Positions 31,592 through 40,228 of a DNA stretch of 41,791 nt are shown here, piece by piece. Within the stretch, counting starts at the first letter, position 1. Every line of letters begins with the position of its first letter. The notes under the pieces were generated by a model that ran no database searches, had not been told where the DNA came from, and was given only the letters and a program-made list of their open reading frames with translations. Origin of the DNA: an uncultured Oscillospiraceae bacterium (GTDB lineage Bacteria; Bacillota; Clostridia; Oscillospirales; Oscillospiraceae); the NCBI GenBank assembly GCA_910585265.1, contig CAJUCA010000030.1, forward strand, positions 1 to 41,791. Reading direction: 5' to 3'. Made by a program: the position numbers and the translations under genes.

Positions 31592-32691
31592 GAGCAAGCT
31601 TAGACGCAAAAGCCTTTGTCCAGGCATTGGAGCGGGTGAGCAGTATGATCCGCAAATCGGCCATTCCTGTCTTGAACGCGGTGCTGGTCCGGTTCGAGGC
31701 AAACCGCTGCACACTGACGTCCACCAACATAGAGGCATACCTGTCCGCGTCGGTACCTGCCGGGGGTGATGAGTTCTCGTTTTTGCTGGACCGGCCCCGG
31801 GAGACTGCCCGGGCCTTCCGGCAGTTTGACGGCGAATTGACCCTGGAGCAGACAGAAGCAGGCGAGGGGGATCGGCGGCGGATCAAGCTGGTTCTGTCCT
31901 GCGGGCCCCGTTCCGCGGAGCTGCACCCCTTTCTGCCCGAGGATTTCCCCCGGCATCCGGTCTGGGAGCCGAAACACAGCTTCACCACCAACGCCAGCCG
32001 GCTGTATGCCCGGGTAGAGCGGGTGAAGTACGCCGTGGGGGTTCCGCGCAAAGAGGAGGCCAGAGCCTGCATCGTCAGCGTTCAGCTCAGCGGGAACCAC
32101 GTCTATGCGGTGGACGGCTACCGCATGGCCTGGGATACCGACCCGGAGTTGAACGTACCCGTACCGTTCATGGCGGCCCCGGGCGCGCTGGAGCATTTGA
32201 AGCTGTTCGGGGATCAGACCGTCTCCGTCCAATTGGGGGAGCGGTTTGGCAGCGTAACCGACGGCGTGACGTCGCTTCTGTTCCGTCTGCCGGAGGGTGA
32301 GCTGTTCAAGCTGGACAGTGCCATCCCGGACAGATTCCGGGCGGAGCTCCAGGTGTCTCCGAAGGAGTTCCTGTCCGAGCTGAAGTATCTGAAGCAGTCC
32401 CTGCGGGGGAACCGCGCCCATCTGGTGCGCTTCAGCGGCGGCAATCTGTTGGCTGAGAGCATGGGGGAGAGGTACGCTACAAAAATCTCCGCCACCGGGT
32501 GCGAAGGCGTGGAGTTTGGGTTCAACCTGGACTACATGGTGGACGCCCTGGAACAGTTCAAAAAAGAGCTGTCCGTGACTATGAAGGTGAGTGCCGGTTC
32601 CCTCGGCCCGATCATCTTTGAGGCTGAAGGGCGGAATGACCGCGCCATGGTGCTGCCCGTCCGGCTGAAAGAAGCCAGCAGGGCCGCGTAA
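31588..32691 (+). CDS. DNA polymerase III beta subunit-like sliding clamp
   Basis: A 367-residue protein with the three-fold repeated clamp pattern: the first domain starts RASLDAKAFVQALERVSSMI and TSTNIEAYL, the middle holds VDGYRMAWDT, and the end is RAMVLPVRLK, the usual DnaN finish (MPVRL). It would tether a polymerase or another clamp-binding enzyme to the element's DNA. It is divergent from chromosomal DnaN, so it is probably element-specific. The ATG overlaps the E1 gene's stop. It belongs to the element's own replication or repair set with SSB, primase and annealing protein. Confidence 0.75.
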   Translation: MRASLDAKAFVQALERVSSMIRKSAIPVLNAVLVRFEANRCTLTSTNIEAYLSASVPAGGDEFSFLLDRPRETARAFRQFDGELTLEQTEAGEGDRRRIKLVLSCGPRSAELHPFLPEDFPRHPVWEPKHSFTTNASRLYARVERVKYAVGVPRKEEARACIVSVQLSGNHVYAVDGYRMAWDTDPELNVPVPFMAAPGALEHLKLFGDQTVSVQLGERFGSVTDGVTSLLFRLPEGELFKLDSAIPDRFRAELQVSPKEFLSELKYLKQSLRGNRAHLVRFSGGNLLAESMGERYATKISATGCEGVEFGFNLDYMVDALEQFKKELSVTMKVSAGSLGPIIFEAEGRNDRAMVLPVRLKEASRAA

Positions 32692-32704
32692 AAAGGAGGA
32701 AACC

Positions 32705-33196
32705 ATGGATTTTAAGGAATTTAACAGGCTCTACCGCAAGGACACAATCTCGTTTTTGATCGCCCTGAACCTGTACCTGGACTACGGAAGCACCGTGCTT
32801 AGGGCGGGCTCCAGGGAGGATCTTTCCGGGGCGGCGGCCCTGGAAATTTCAAGCCTGTTCGCGGCGGAAAAGCGGGATCACATCGTCGAAACGGCGCGGA
32901 AGCTGGCCGAGATGGAGCCTAACGATTTGATCCCGTACCTCTCCCAGTGCGGCATCCGCACCGGGGCCAGCAGCTCGGACGAACCCGGCGTCTGCCCGGT
33001 GTGCGGCGGCAGGATCAAATATGACCACGAAGGCTCCTCGGAGTGGAGCTTCATCCTGACCTGGCACTGTCTGGACTGCCAGGCCACCGGCGAGGAAAAC
33101 CACCATCTGGTGTTTGACGCCCACTACAATCTGCACGAGAAGAACGGGGACCCCATTCCCCGACGCTATCAAAGGAAAGAGGAGAATGCACAATGA
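32705..33196 (+). CDS. zinc-finger hypothetical protein
   Basis: A 163-residue protein: a helical first half (MDFKEFNRLYRKDTISFLIA) and a zinc ribbon in the second half (CPVCGGRIKYD and WHCLDCQATG, four cysteines). AGGAGG lies before the ATG. It overlaps the next gene by 4 bp. No family is recognised; nucleic-acid binding is plausible for a ribbon in this operon. Confidence 0.7.
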   Translation: MDFKEFNRLYRKDTISFLIALNLYLDYGSTVLRAGSREDLSGAAALEISSLFAAEKRDHIVETARKLAEMEPNDLIPYLSQCGIRTGASSSDEPGVCPVCGGRIKYDHEGSSEWSFILTWHCLDCQATGEENHHLVFDAHYNLHEKNGDPIPRRYQRKEENAQ

Positions 33197-33726
33197 AAAC
33201 CGTTTACATCCCCATGGGGACGGAAGTTTCCCACATGAGCCTCATCACCGGGCATTTGGTGGTGGACGGAAGCCTGACCATCCCCGGCACGCTCAAGGCC
33301 AAGACCATCGGCGGCCGGGGCTTTGTGGAGGCGGGCACTGTGTCGGCCGACGGCATCCGGGTGGATGATCTGAAGGCCGTCAGCGTCACCTGCCGGCAGC
33401 TGTGCGCCAAGCGGGTGGAGGCGTCCCAGATCTTCGCGTCGGAGCGCATCGACGTGACCTGCTTCCTGGGCGCGGACCGGGTAACAACGCCCAGGCTGGC
33501 CGTAGCCCTCAGCGACATCGACGAGGTCACGGCAGATGAAACCGTCCACCTGCCGCCGAAAAAGCGGGGCCTGCTCCGCTTCTGGTTGGCGTCCGCCCTG
33601 CGTTCGCTGTGGGTGAAGCTCACCGCGGAGGATGAGCGCGGAGTGCTGGACGCGGAATATGAGGTCAGGGAGCCCGCCCCGGTGGTCCATCTGGACGGGA
33701 AGAAGAAAAGCAACCCCGCGGCGTGA
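33193..33726 (+). CDS. bactofilin-like (polymer-forming) protein
   Basis: A 177-residue protein. Residues 15-110 have the regular short-strand pattern of a right-handed beta-helix (LITGHLVVDGSLTIPGTLKA, then VEAGTVSADGIRVDDLKAV and similar turns), as in bactofilins. A basic, partly hydrophobic C-terminal part follows (KKRGLLRFWLASALRSLW), perhaps a membrane-contacting helix. Bactofilins polymerise without nucleotide into cell-shape or anchoring filaments; some help to place DNA segregation proteins. Here it may serve as a scaffold for the element. The family call is by pattern only. Confidence 0.5.
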   Translation: MKTVYIPMGTEVSHMSLITGHLVVDGSLTIPGTLKAKTIGGRGFVEAGTVSADGIRVDDLKAVSVTCRQLCAKRVEASQIFASERIDVTCFLGADRVTTPRLAVALSDIDEVTADETVHLPPKKRGLLRFWLASALRSLWVKLTAEDERGVLDAEYEVREPAPVVHLDGKKKSNPAA

Positions 33727-33792
33727 CCGTGGAAGAACCGGGGACAGGGAGCGGACGCTTCCTGTCCTCAATTTTAAGAGGAGGCCAAGAAA

Positions 33793-34242
33793 ATGTCCCA
33801 CAAATCGCAGGAAAAGAATATGCGCAAGCTGGCCGGGCTGCTGTCCCAGGATCTGAGCTACATCTGGGGTGAGCGGGAATCCGGCCCCAACGGCGCGAAA
33901 AAGCAGTTTTTGAGTACAGGCCGGACATTCCTCCGGGAGCTGGGCAAGGACCTGGGCCTGCGGGATGCCAAGGCGTCCGCCCGCCCCGGCGGCATCGCCG
34001 TGTCCGGGGACTGCACGCTGATCGGGATGTGGCAGACCAACGGGCTGTATGTCCAGCTGTCCCAGCCCTGTTTTGACCGGGAGCGTGTGCTGCTCTACCG
34101 CACCATCCGCCACAGCAGGGATTACACCGGCGGGCGTAACCTGTATCTCACCCGCCGGGATCTGGCGGAGATGAGCTATCCCGGCCTGCTGATCCTGCTG
34201 ACATCGCTGCGGGAGGAGGGTGCCCATGAACGGGCAGCCTGA
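33793..34242 (+). CDS. conserved hypothetical backbone protein
   Basis: A 149-residue protein starting MSHKSQEKNMRKLAGLLSQD, with GGIAVSGDCTLIGMWQTNGLYVQLSQP and SRDYTGGRNLYLTRRDL. I recognise the style from element backbones that also carry DUF6094, but no function. GAGGAGG stands 9 bp before the ATG. Its end overlaps the methyltransferase gene by 17 bp. Confidence 0.7.
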   Translation: MSHKSQEKNMRKLAGLLSQDLSYIWGERESGPNGAKKQFLSTGRTFLRELGKDLGLRDAKASARPGGIAVSGDCTLIGMWQTNGLYVQLSQPCFDRERVLLYRTIRHSRDYTGGRNLYLTRRDLAEMSYPGLLILLTSLREEGAHERAA

Positions 34243-35641
34243 TGTGCTCCAGGCCGGACAGCGCAGCTATGCCCTGGAGCGGCTGCGGGGACTTCAAAGG
34301 GAAGTCCCCCAGCTCACCCAGGCCATGGTGCTGTGCCGGGCCAGGGTGGAGCAGCACCGAAACACCGACCTGGCCGCCGCTCGGGATAACTACAACGAGC
34401 TGCAAAGTGCCCGGAAGCGGCTGGCGGACGCCCTGGGCAATGCCCAGCTTCTGCTGATGGAGGCGGAGGAGTACCAGCTCGCCGCCAACGCGGGCCAGCT
34501 AAGGGAAGGGCTGCTGCGCTTTGATCTGATGAGCAATGTCTACCGCCCGGTGTACGACGCGCTGAACGGTTTTGCGGCCCAACTCCCGGTGGACGGAACC
34601 ACCAATGCCCAAGTGGTGGGACGGCTGATGAACAACATTAAAATGGGCTACTACCCCACCGACCCGGACAATATCGCGCTGATTTTGAAGGGCGTCCAGT
34701 TCCCGGAGGGGGTCACCACGAATTTGTTGGACCCCTGCTGCGGCTGCGGGAAAGCCCTGCGGCAAATGGCCGAGGGGAACAACTGCTACACCTACGGTGT
34801 AGAGCTGGACGGCGTCCGGGCCGATGAGGCCCAGACCCGGCTCCACCGGGTGGGCTTCGGCAGCTTCTTCTTCAGCCAGGTCAGCCGGGAGGTGTTCCAC
34901 CTGCTGTTCCTCAACCCGCCCTACCTGTCCGTACTCAACGAGGGCGGAGGCAGGGCGCGGCATGAGAAGCGGTTCCTGATTGAGAGCCTGGGCGTGCTGG
35001 CCCTGGGCGGCCTGCTGGTGTATGTCATTCCCTACTACCGGCTCACCCTGGACATTTGCCGGGTGCTGTCGGACAATTTTGAAAACCTGGGCCTGTGGCG
35101 GTTTACCGACGGCGAGTTCAAAAAATTCAAGCAGGTGGCCGTTATGGGCACGCGGAAGAAACGGGACGAAGTTCTCCAGGATACCCAATGGCTGGAGTGG
35201 TTCGCATATCATCCCGGTTCTATCCCCAGCCTGACTGAGCTGCCCGAGGGACGCTATGCCCTCCCGGCCAGGCCCCTGGAGGTGAAGACCTTCCGGGGGG
35301 AGAAGTTCAACGAGAAGGAGCTGGAGCGTCAGCTGAGCTGCTCGGACAGCTTCCAGCGGATGATGGCCCGCAGCGAGCTGGACAGCGGGGTGAAGCGCCC
35401 GCCGCTGCCCCTGTCCATCAGCCAGATTGGGCTGATTGGCGGCTCGGGGATGATCAACGGGCTCATTGAGTGCGACACGCCCCACATCATCAAGGGCCGG
35501 GTGGTGAAGGTCACCCGGAACGAGACGGAGGAGAAGTTTGACGCCAAGGGCCGGTACACCGGCACCGAGCTCTACGAAACCATCACCAACAAAATGATAT
35601 TCAACATCTTGACGCCCAACGGCTTCAAGGCGCTGACGTAA
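34226..35641 (+). CDS. DUF6094 SAM-dependent DNA methyltransferase-like protein
   Basis: A 471-residue protein. Residues 1-90 are helical, then comes a Rossmann methyltransferase domain with LLDPCCGCGKAL (168-178) as the SAM loop and LNPPY (229-233), the NPPY motif of N6-adenine methylases. The C-terminal 200 residues include FRGEKFNEKELER and a target-recognition-like region. DUF6094 genes are frequent on plasmids and phage-like elements, where they may protect DNA from restriction. No restriction gene is nearby, so it looks like an orphan methylase. The ATG at 34226 has AGGAGGG 6 bp upstream, better than the GTG at 34220. Confidence 0.85.
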   Translation: MNGQPDVLQAGQRSYALERLRGLQREVPQLTQAMVLCRARVEQHRNTDLAAARDNYNELQSARKRLADALGNAQLLLMEAEEYQLAANAGQLREGLLRFDLMSNVYRPVYDALNGFAAQLPVDGTTNAQVVGRLMNNIKMGYYPTDPDNIALILKGVQFPEGVTTNLLDPCCGCGKALRQMAEGNNCYTYGVELDGVRADEAQTRLHRVGFGSFFFSQVSREVFHLLFLNPPYLSVLNEGGGRARHEKRFLIESLGVLALGGLLVYVIPYYRLTLDICRVLSDNFENLGLWRFTDGEFKKFKQVAVMGTRKKRDEVLQDTQWLEWFAYHPGSIPSLTELPEGRYALPARPLEVKTFRGEKFNEKELERQLSCSDSFQRMMARSELDSGVKRPPLPLSISQIGLIGGSGMINGLIECDTPHIIKGRVVKVTRNETEEKFDAKGRYTGTELYETITNKMIFNILTPNGFKALT

Positions 35642-35653
35642 AGGAGGAGCTTT

Positions 35654-35938
35654 ATGAGTGTTACCGCTGTGAATCCCCGGTTTAACCCGGGCAGGCTGAT
35701 GATCACCCGCAACGCGAAGGACGCGCTGCCCCATACGGAAGTGGATGCCGCCATCAAGCGGCACCTGCGGGGAGACTGGGGTGACGTGTGCCCGTCTGAC
35801 GGGCGGCTCAACGAGGACGCGCTGCGCGAGGGCGACCGGCTATTTTCCGTCTACCACACCCAGGATGGCGTGAAGTTCTGGATCATCACGGAATCGGACC
35901 GCTCCGCCACCACCGTCCTGCTCCCAAGCGACTACTGA
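35654..35938 (+). CDS. small plasmid-related hypothetical protein
   Basis: A 94-residue protein: NPGRLMITRNAKDAL, then HTEVDAAIKRHLRGDWGDV, then DRLFSVYHTQDGVKFWIITE. I recall this type as a short plasmid-related protein in many bacteria, without a known function. AAAGGAGGAG precedes the ATG, 12 bp after the methyltransferase gene. Confidence 0.75.
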   Translation: MSVTAVNPRFNPGRLMITRNAKDALPHTEVDAAIKRHLRGDWGDVCPSDGRLNEDALREGDRLFSVYHTQDGVKFWIITESDRSATTVLLPSDY

Positions 35939-35951
35939 GGGGGTGGGCGGT

Positions 35952-36251
35952 ATGAGTATGAAGCTGAACCTGAAGCTGCTGGCCACCCGTTTTTTCCAGG
36001 CAAAAGAGGAACCCCCGGTACCGGAAGATGGCGTCAACCACTATCTGCTGGAGCACGTCCTGCGTCCCAATCTGGAGGGGAACCTCCTCTGCTTGGGCGA
36101 CATCGACTTTGACGCCTTTGACGCGGATGACGTGTCCGCGCTGGAGGACTATTACGAGAAGCTGTCCAAGGCGTCCCAGAATCTGTCCCAGTTTGCGCAG
36201 ACAGTGGGCCGGGTCCCGCCCGCAGCCAGGGAAGCGCGCACGTTTTGCTGA
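35952..36251 (+). CDS. small hypothetical acidic protein
   Basis: A 99-residue protein starting MSMKLNLKLLATRFFQAKEE, with an acidic middle (DIDFDAFDADDVSALEDYYEKL). GAGGGGG lies 8 bp before the ATG at 35952; an in-frame GTG at 35943 is less likely. No motif. The acidic character and position suggest a small partner protein of the operon. Confidence 0.65.
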   Translation: MSMKLNLKLLATRFFQAKEEPPVPEDGVNHYLLEHVLRPNLEGNLLCLGDIDFDAFDADDVSALEDYYEKLSKASQNLSQFAQTVGRVPPAAREARTFC

Positions 36252-36260
36252 GGTGCCGCC

Positions 36261-36851
36261 ATGGAGGATCTGAGCTGTTACTTTTTCCATATGCTGTACC
36301 TGGCGAAAGCGGTCCATGACAATCCCCGGATGAAAAGGGAGTGGCAGTCATTCGACAGCATTCCTCTGGATGAGGATTCGTATTATGAGCTGTCCATGGA
36401 GCTGTCAGTATCCATTTTCAAGGACACCAGCATTTACTACAACGAGGAATCGGGCGTCGAGACCTGGGTGCTGTCCGACCCCATCGTCTACCGTTTCTGT
36501 GAGCTGTGCGAGCAGCTTGAAGCGGAAAAAGGGCTGGAGGAAGGGATCAACCCCTACCGCCGCAACGCGGAGCGGATGCTCCATGAGAGCTTCCGCCTAC
36601 AGGCATACAACTACGATTACGACTGGCGGCTGTCCGCCGCAGACCGGAGACGCAAATGCATCCTGTTTTTCTCTGCGGATGAATTCTATGGTTGGCACGA
36701 GCTTCCCATGGCTTTTATGGAGGCCCTGGACGGATTCCGAGAACTGAACCGGCAGATGGAGGCGGAGCTGGGGCTGAATAAGCTCGTCCCGATCTATCCG
36801 CTGAGGAACGAATGGAAGGAGGCGGCATCATGCCGGACAAATTTGACATGA
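36261..36851 (+). CDS. hypothetical acidic helical protein
   Basis: A 196-residue soluble acidic protein with many aromatic residues and no known motif, starting MEDLSCYFFHMLYLAKAVHD. TGAGGTG lies before the ATG. Its last 22 bp overlap the E2-like gene. It may work with that gene, but there is nothing in the sequence to tell how. Confidence 0.7.
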   Translation: MEDLSCYFFHMLYLAKAVHDNPRMKREWQSFDSIPLDEDSYYELSMELSVSIFKDTSIYYNEESGVETWVLSDPIVYRFCELCEQLEAEKGLEEGINPYRRNAERMLHESFRLQAYNYDYDWRLSAADRRRKCILFFSADEFYGWHELPMAFMEALDGFRELNRQMEAELGLNKLVPIYPLRNEWKEAASCRTNLT

Positions 36852-37507
36852 CCATCCGCATCAGCACCGAGCGCGGCGATGTGGTGGTGGAGCAGCAAAA
36901 GGCGGGCGGCGTCACCACCCACAAGCACATCACACCCCAGACCCTGTGCGACTGCTTTCTCACCAGCCGTTACGATGATGACCGCCACGCCACCGGCCTG
37001 CTGCCGGAGCACTGCATCGCCGTGGTGATGGAAAAGAAGTACACCTATTATTTTATGCGGTATCCGGATCTGCACGCGGACATTACCTACTACGGCACGG
37101 AGTACCGGGACTTTCCGCTGCCCCGGCTGGTGTTCGGCTTCCAGTATATGCCCCAGCAGGGCAAGGTGGCCGGATGCCGGGTATGCGTGGTAAAGGATGA
37201 GCGGCGGCTGACGCCGGATACGCCCACTTACCGTTACCCGTTCTCCAACGTGCACGGGGATCAAAGGATCTGCACCGGGAATAACGCCCTGCCTGTCTAC
37301 AGGGACCCCGCCCGGCTGCATACGCTGATGGGCTATCTTCTGCGCCTGCCCAACAGCAACGACCTCTATTCCAGGGACAACAACCGGCTCCATGCCGAGC
37401 ACCGGGACCTTCTGGAACAGATGAAGGGGAAAACCCCGTCCCACTACTATACCGGCGTGCTGGTGGAGGACGGCAAAACACTGAAGGATTTTTTAGACGC
37501 GAGGTGA
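36830..37507 (+). CDS. PRTRC protein B / prokaryotic E2-like protein
   Basis: A 225-residue protein. The motif RYPFSNVHGDQRICTGNNAL at about 135-154 is, as I remember, the hallmark of PRTRC system protein B (Prok-E2_D), which comparative work relates to the E2/UBC fold. Cys148 within it could be the tag-carrying cysteine. The upstream region (LVFGFQYMPQQGKVAGCRVCVV) fits the core strands. With the E1-like and JAMM genes 6 kb upstream it completes a conjugation-like set in the same operon. AAGGAGG at 36815-36821 supports the ATG at 36830. Confidence 0.75.
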   Translation: MPDKFDMTIRISTERGDVVVEQQKAGGVTTHKHITPQTLCDCFLTSRYDDDRHATGLLPEHCIAVVMEKKYTYYFMRYPDLHADITYYGTEYRDFPLPRLVFGFQYMPQQGKVAGCRVCVVKDERRLTPDTPTYRYPFSNVHGDQRICTGNNALPVYRDPARLHTLMGYLLRLPNSNDLYSRDNNRLHAEHRDLLEQMKGKTPSHYYTGVLVEDGKTLKDFLDAR

Positions 37508-37512
37508 ACACA

Positions 37513-38382
37513 GTGAGAGAAAAAGACCCGAGACAGATCCAGGCGGAGCTGGCCATGCCCTTCGCGCCGGAGGATCTGGAGTGGCGGCTGCAAAAGGTGG
37601 TGGAGGCAAGGGAGCTTGGCATCGCCGTCCCCTACGTCACCAACCGGGCCATCATGTCCCGGCTGGACGACGTGGTGGGGCCGGAGAACTGGTACAACGA
37701 CTTCAAGCCCTGGCACGGAGCCGCCGGGAAGGAGGCCCAGCTGTGCGGCATCTCCATCCGCTATGGGGACGGCTTCATCACCAAATGGGACGGAGCCGAG
37801 GATTCCGATATTGAGCCTGTGAAGGGCGGCCTGTCCGACAGCATGAAGCGGGCCGCCGTCCAGTGGGGCATCGGCCGGGTGCTGTATAACATGGACGTGG
37901 TGTTTGTGGACGTGGAGAAGCGGGGCAAGACCTGGTGCATCAAAAAAGACCAGCAAGAGCGGCTGGATTATGCCTACCTCAAGATGCTGGGCAAGCTGAA
38001 CCTGACCCCCGCCCCCGCGGGCGGTCTGAGGCCCCCCGCAGTCCCGGAAGAACCCGTGGGCGGCCCGAAGCTCGCGCCTGAGCCGCAGCCGCCCGAGGCC
38101 AAAGCATCCGAAACCAAAGGAAAGAAAAAGTCCGACCGGGGAGCGTGCGTCGTCCGCTCCATCAAGGAGAATAAGGGCATGAACGGCGTTGTCAGCACAG
38201 CGTTGGTGTTAGAGAACGCTGTGGGAACCTGCCTGGAAGTCTTTGCCCGTGGCTCGTACCCGGATCTGGCTGTGGGCACGGTCATCACCGACCTGCGGCT
38301 GGCGAAGAAGCAAACAGATACCGTGGTTTACTATATGCTGGAGGATTTCAACCTGGCGGATACCCAACCCCAAGCTGCTTGA
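37513..38382 (+). CDS. Rad52/Rad22-family single-strand annealing protein
   Basis: A 289-residue protein whose first 165 residues match the Rad52 fold as found in phages and plasmids: VVGPENWYNDFKPWH, CGISIRYGDGF and the typical DIEPVKGGLSDSMKRAAVQW and GIGRVLYN. The middle is a Pro/Ala-rich linker, and the end may be an OB-like segment. It would anneal ssDNA in recombination, matching the SSB and Rad50-like genes. GAGGTGA is 5 bp before the GTG at 37513; the GTG at 37504, overlapping the previous stop, is the alternative. Confidence 0.85.
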   Translation: MREKDPRQIQAELAMPFAPEDLEWRLQKVVEARELGIAVPYVTNRAIMSRLDDVVGPENWYNDFKPWHGAAGKEAQLCGISIRYGDGFITKWDGAEDSDIEPVKGGLSDSMKRAAVQWGIGRVLYNMDVVFVDVEKRGKTWCIKKDQQERLDYAYLKMLGKLNLTPAPAGGLRPPAVPEEPVGGPKLAPEPQPPEAKASETKGKKKSDRGACVVRSIKENKGMNGVVSTALVLENAVGTCLEVFARGSYPDLAVGTVITDLRLAKKQTDTVVYYMLEDFNLADTQPQAA

Positions 38383-38400
38383 CGCGGAAAGGAGTATATC

Positions 38401-40209
38401 ATGGAAAAAATCCAGAGCTTTCAGATCACCGGCATGACCATCGCCGGGTTCAAGTCCTATGGGGAGCCCACGGACCTGGTGTTCGGGAATCCCACGGTAG
38501 TCACCGGCGGCAACGGCCGGGGCAAGACCAGCATCGCGGACGCCATCGCCTTCGCCGTTACCGGACTTCCCTTTTTCGGGGAGCGGGGCCTTGACCGGCT
38601 CCACAACGAGGAGCAGCCTGACGTGTCCATCACCATGAATTTTGTGGACGGCGAGGGGGCGGCCCACGTACTCACCCGCACGCGGCAGAAAAACCGCATG
38701 ACTATCCTCTATGACGGCTATGAGATCCGGCAGATGGACCTCACCGAGCTGTTTGGGGAGAAGGATGTGTTCCTGTCCATTTTCAACCCCCTGTACTTCA
38801 TTGAGGAGCTGGGGGAGGACGGCAAAAACCTGCTGGAGCGGCACCTGCCCCTCGTCACCCATGAGGCGGTGCTGGCCCAGCTCTCCGACGGCACCCGGGC
38901 GGTCCTGGAGCATGAGCCCCTGCTCTCGCCGGAAACCTACCTGAAGAACAAACGGCATGAAATTCGGGAGCTGGAGGAGACCGTCATCTACCTTCAGGGC
39001 CAGAAGGATCTGGCGGACAGCCAGGGCGGGGACTGGAGCAAGACCGTGGAGGACCTGTCCGCCCGCCGCGACGCCCTCACCAGAACGGTGGAAGCATTGG
39101 AGGCCAAGCGGTTCGACGGCCTGGACGCCAAGGCCATGGAGCGGCAGCTGGTAGAGCTCAGCGCACGCTATGACGAAGCGGCCCGGGACGGCTCGCCCCT
39201 GGACGCGGAGATTTTGGAGGTGGAGCGGAAGCTGTCCGCCCGGAAGGCGGAGCAGTACCAATCCCCCTACACCCAGGCCATTGCTGAGGCAAGTGCCCGG
39301 CTGGCGGAGCTGGCCGCACGGTTCAACCGGGACAAGCAGGCATTCCACGCCTGTGTCCCCGGCGCGCCCTGCCCCACCTGCCGCCGCCTCATCACCCAGG
39401 AGGCACTGACGGAGGTGCGGGCCGCGTTGGAGCAGTCCAGCAGGACCACCATCGCCGCCGGGCAGGAGCAGCGGGCCCAGCTCAATGAGCTGAACGGGAA
39501 CGACGCCAAGGCCAAAGCGGTCTTTGAACAGTTCCAGGCCGACGATGTGACCGGGCTGGAGCGGCAGTTGGCCGTCCTCAAGGCAAAAAGATCCGAGGAC
39601 AGCCCGGCGGACGGCCTGCGGTCCCAGATCCAGCAGCTCGCCGCCGATCTGGAGTACGGGAACCTTTCCGAAACGGAGTACGCCCAGTTGAAGGAGTGCC
39701 GGGAGGAGCTGCGGGAGTGCGCCGCCGGTTTGAACGCGGCCCAGGCCGCGGCAAGCCGGACGCCGGAGGATTTTGACGGGAAGATCAAAGCTGCCCAGGA
39801 TCAGATCACAACGCTGAAAAGCCTGATGACCAGCGTGGCGGTCTATATCAGCGAACGGGCGAAGCTGACCTTCTCGGCACTGAAAATGAACCGGGTGGAG
39901 ATCTCCCTTTACGACATCGTGAAAACCACCGGGGAGCGGAAGGACGTGTTCAAGTTCACCTACGGCGGGCGTCGTTATGACCGTCTCTCCCTGTCCGAGA
40001 AGATCCGGGCGGGGATGGAGGTGTCCGAGCTGATGAAGCGGCTCACCGGGCGCAATTACCCGGTGTTCGTGGACAATATGGAGTCCGTGGACGACCTCAA
40101 CAACGTGCGTCCCACCGGGCAGGTCATCATGGCCAAGTGCGTCAGCGGCGCGCCCCTGGCGGTGCGGCCTGTGCGGCCCATCAGCCTGGCCCAGCGGCAG
40201 GCGGCGTAG
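38401..40209 (+). CDS. Rad50/SbcC-like ATPase with zinc hook
   Basis: A 602-residue SMC-like ATPase. Walker A GGNGRGKTS stands at 36-44, a long coiled coil at about 185-300, then the hook CPTC (Cys324, Cys327), a second coiled coil at about 340-485, and the end with SLSEKIRAGMEV and the Walker B-like VFVDNME (Asp558; Glu561 rather than a direct DE). It is about half the length of SbcC because the coils are short. Such proteins tether or process DNA ends with a nuclease such as SbcD; none is in the window. Start: ATG after AAAGGAG. Confidence 0.8.
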   Translation: MEKIQSFQITGMTIAGFKSYGEPTDLVFGNPTVVTGGNGRGKTSIADAIAFAVTGLPFFGERGLDRLHNEEQPDVSITMNFVDGEGAAHVLTRTRQKNRMTILYDGYEIRQMDLTELFGEKDVFLSIFNPLYFIEELGEDGKNLLERHLPLVTHEAVLAQLSDGTRAVLEHEPLLSPETYLKNKRHEIRELEETVIYLQGQKDLADSQGGDWSKTVEDLSARRDALTRTVEALEAKRFDGLDAKAMERQLVELSARYDEAARDGSPLDAEILEVERKLSARKAEQYQSPYTQAIAEASARLAELAARFNRDKQAFHACVPGAPCPTCRRLITQEALTEVRAALEQSSRTTIAAGQEQRAQLNELNGNDAKAKAVFEQFQADDVTGLERQLAVLKAKRSEDSPADGLRSQIQQLAADLEYGNLSETEYAQLKECREELRECAAGLNAAQAAASRTPEDFDGKIKAAQDQITTLKSLMTSVAVYISERAKLTFSALKMNRVEISLYDIVKTTGERKDVFKFTYGGRRYDRLSLSEKIRAGMEVSELMKRLTGRNYPVFVDNMESVDDLNNVRPTGQVIMAKCVSGAPLAVRPVRPISLAQRQAA

Positions 40210-40228
40210 GAGGTGAAGCCGTCTGGCC

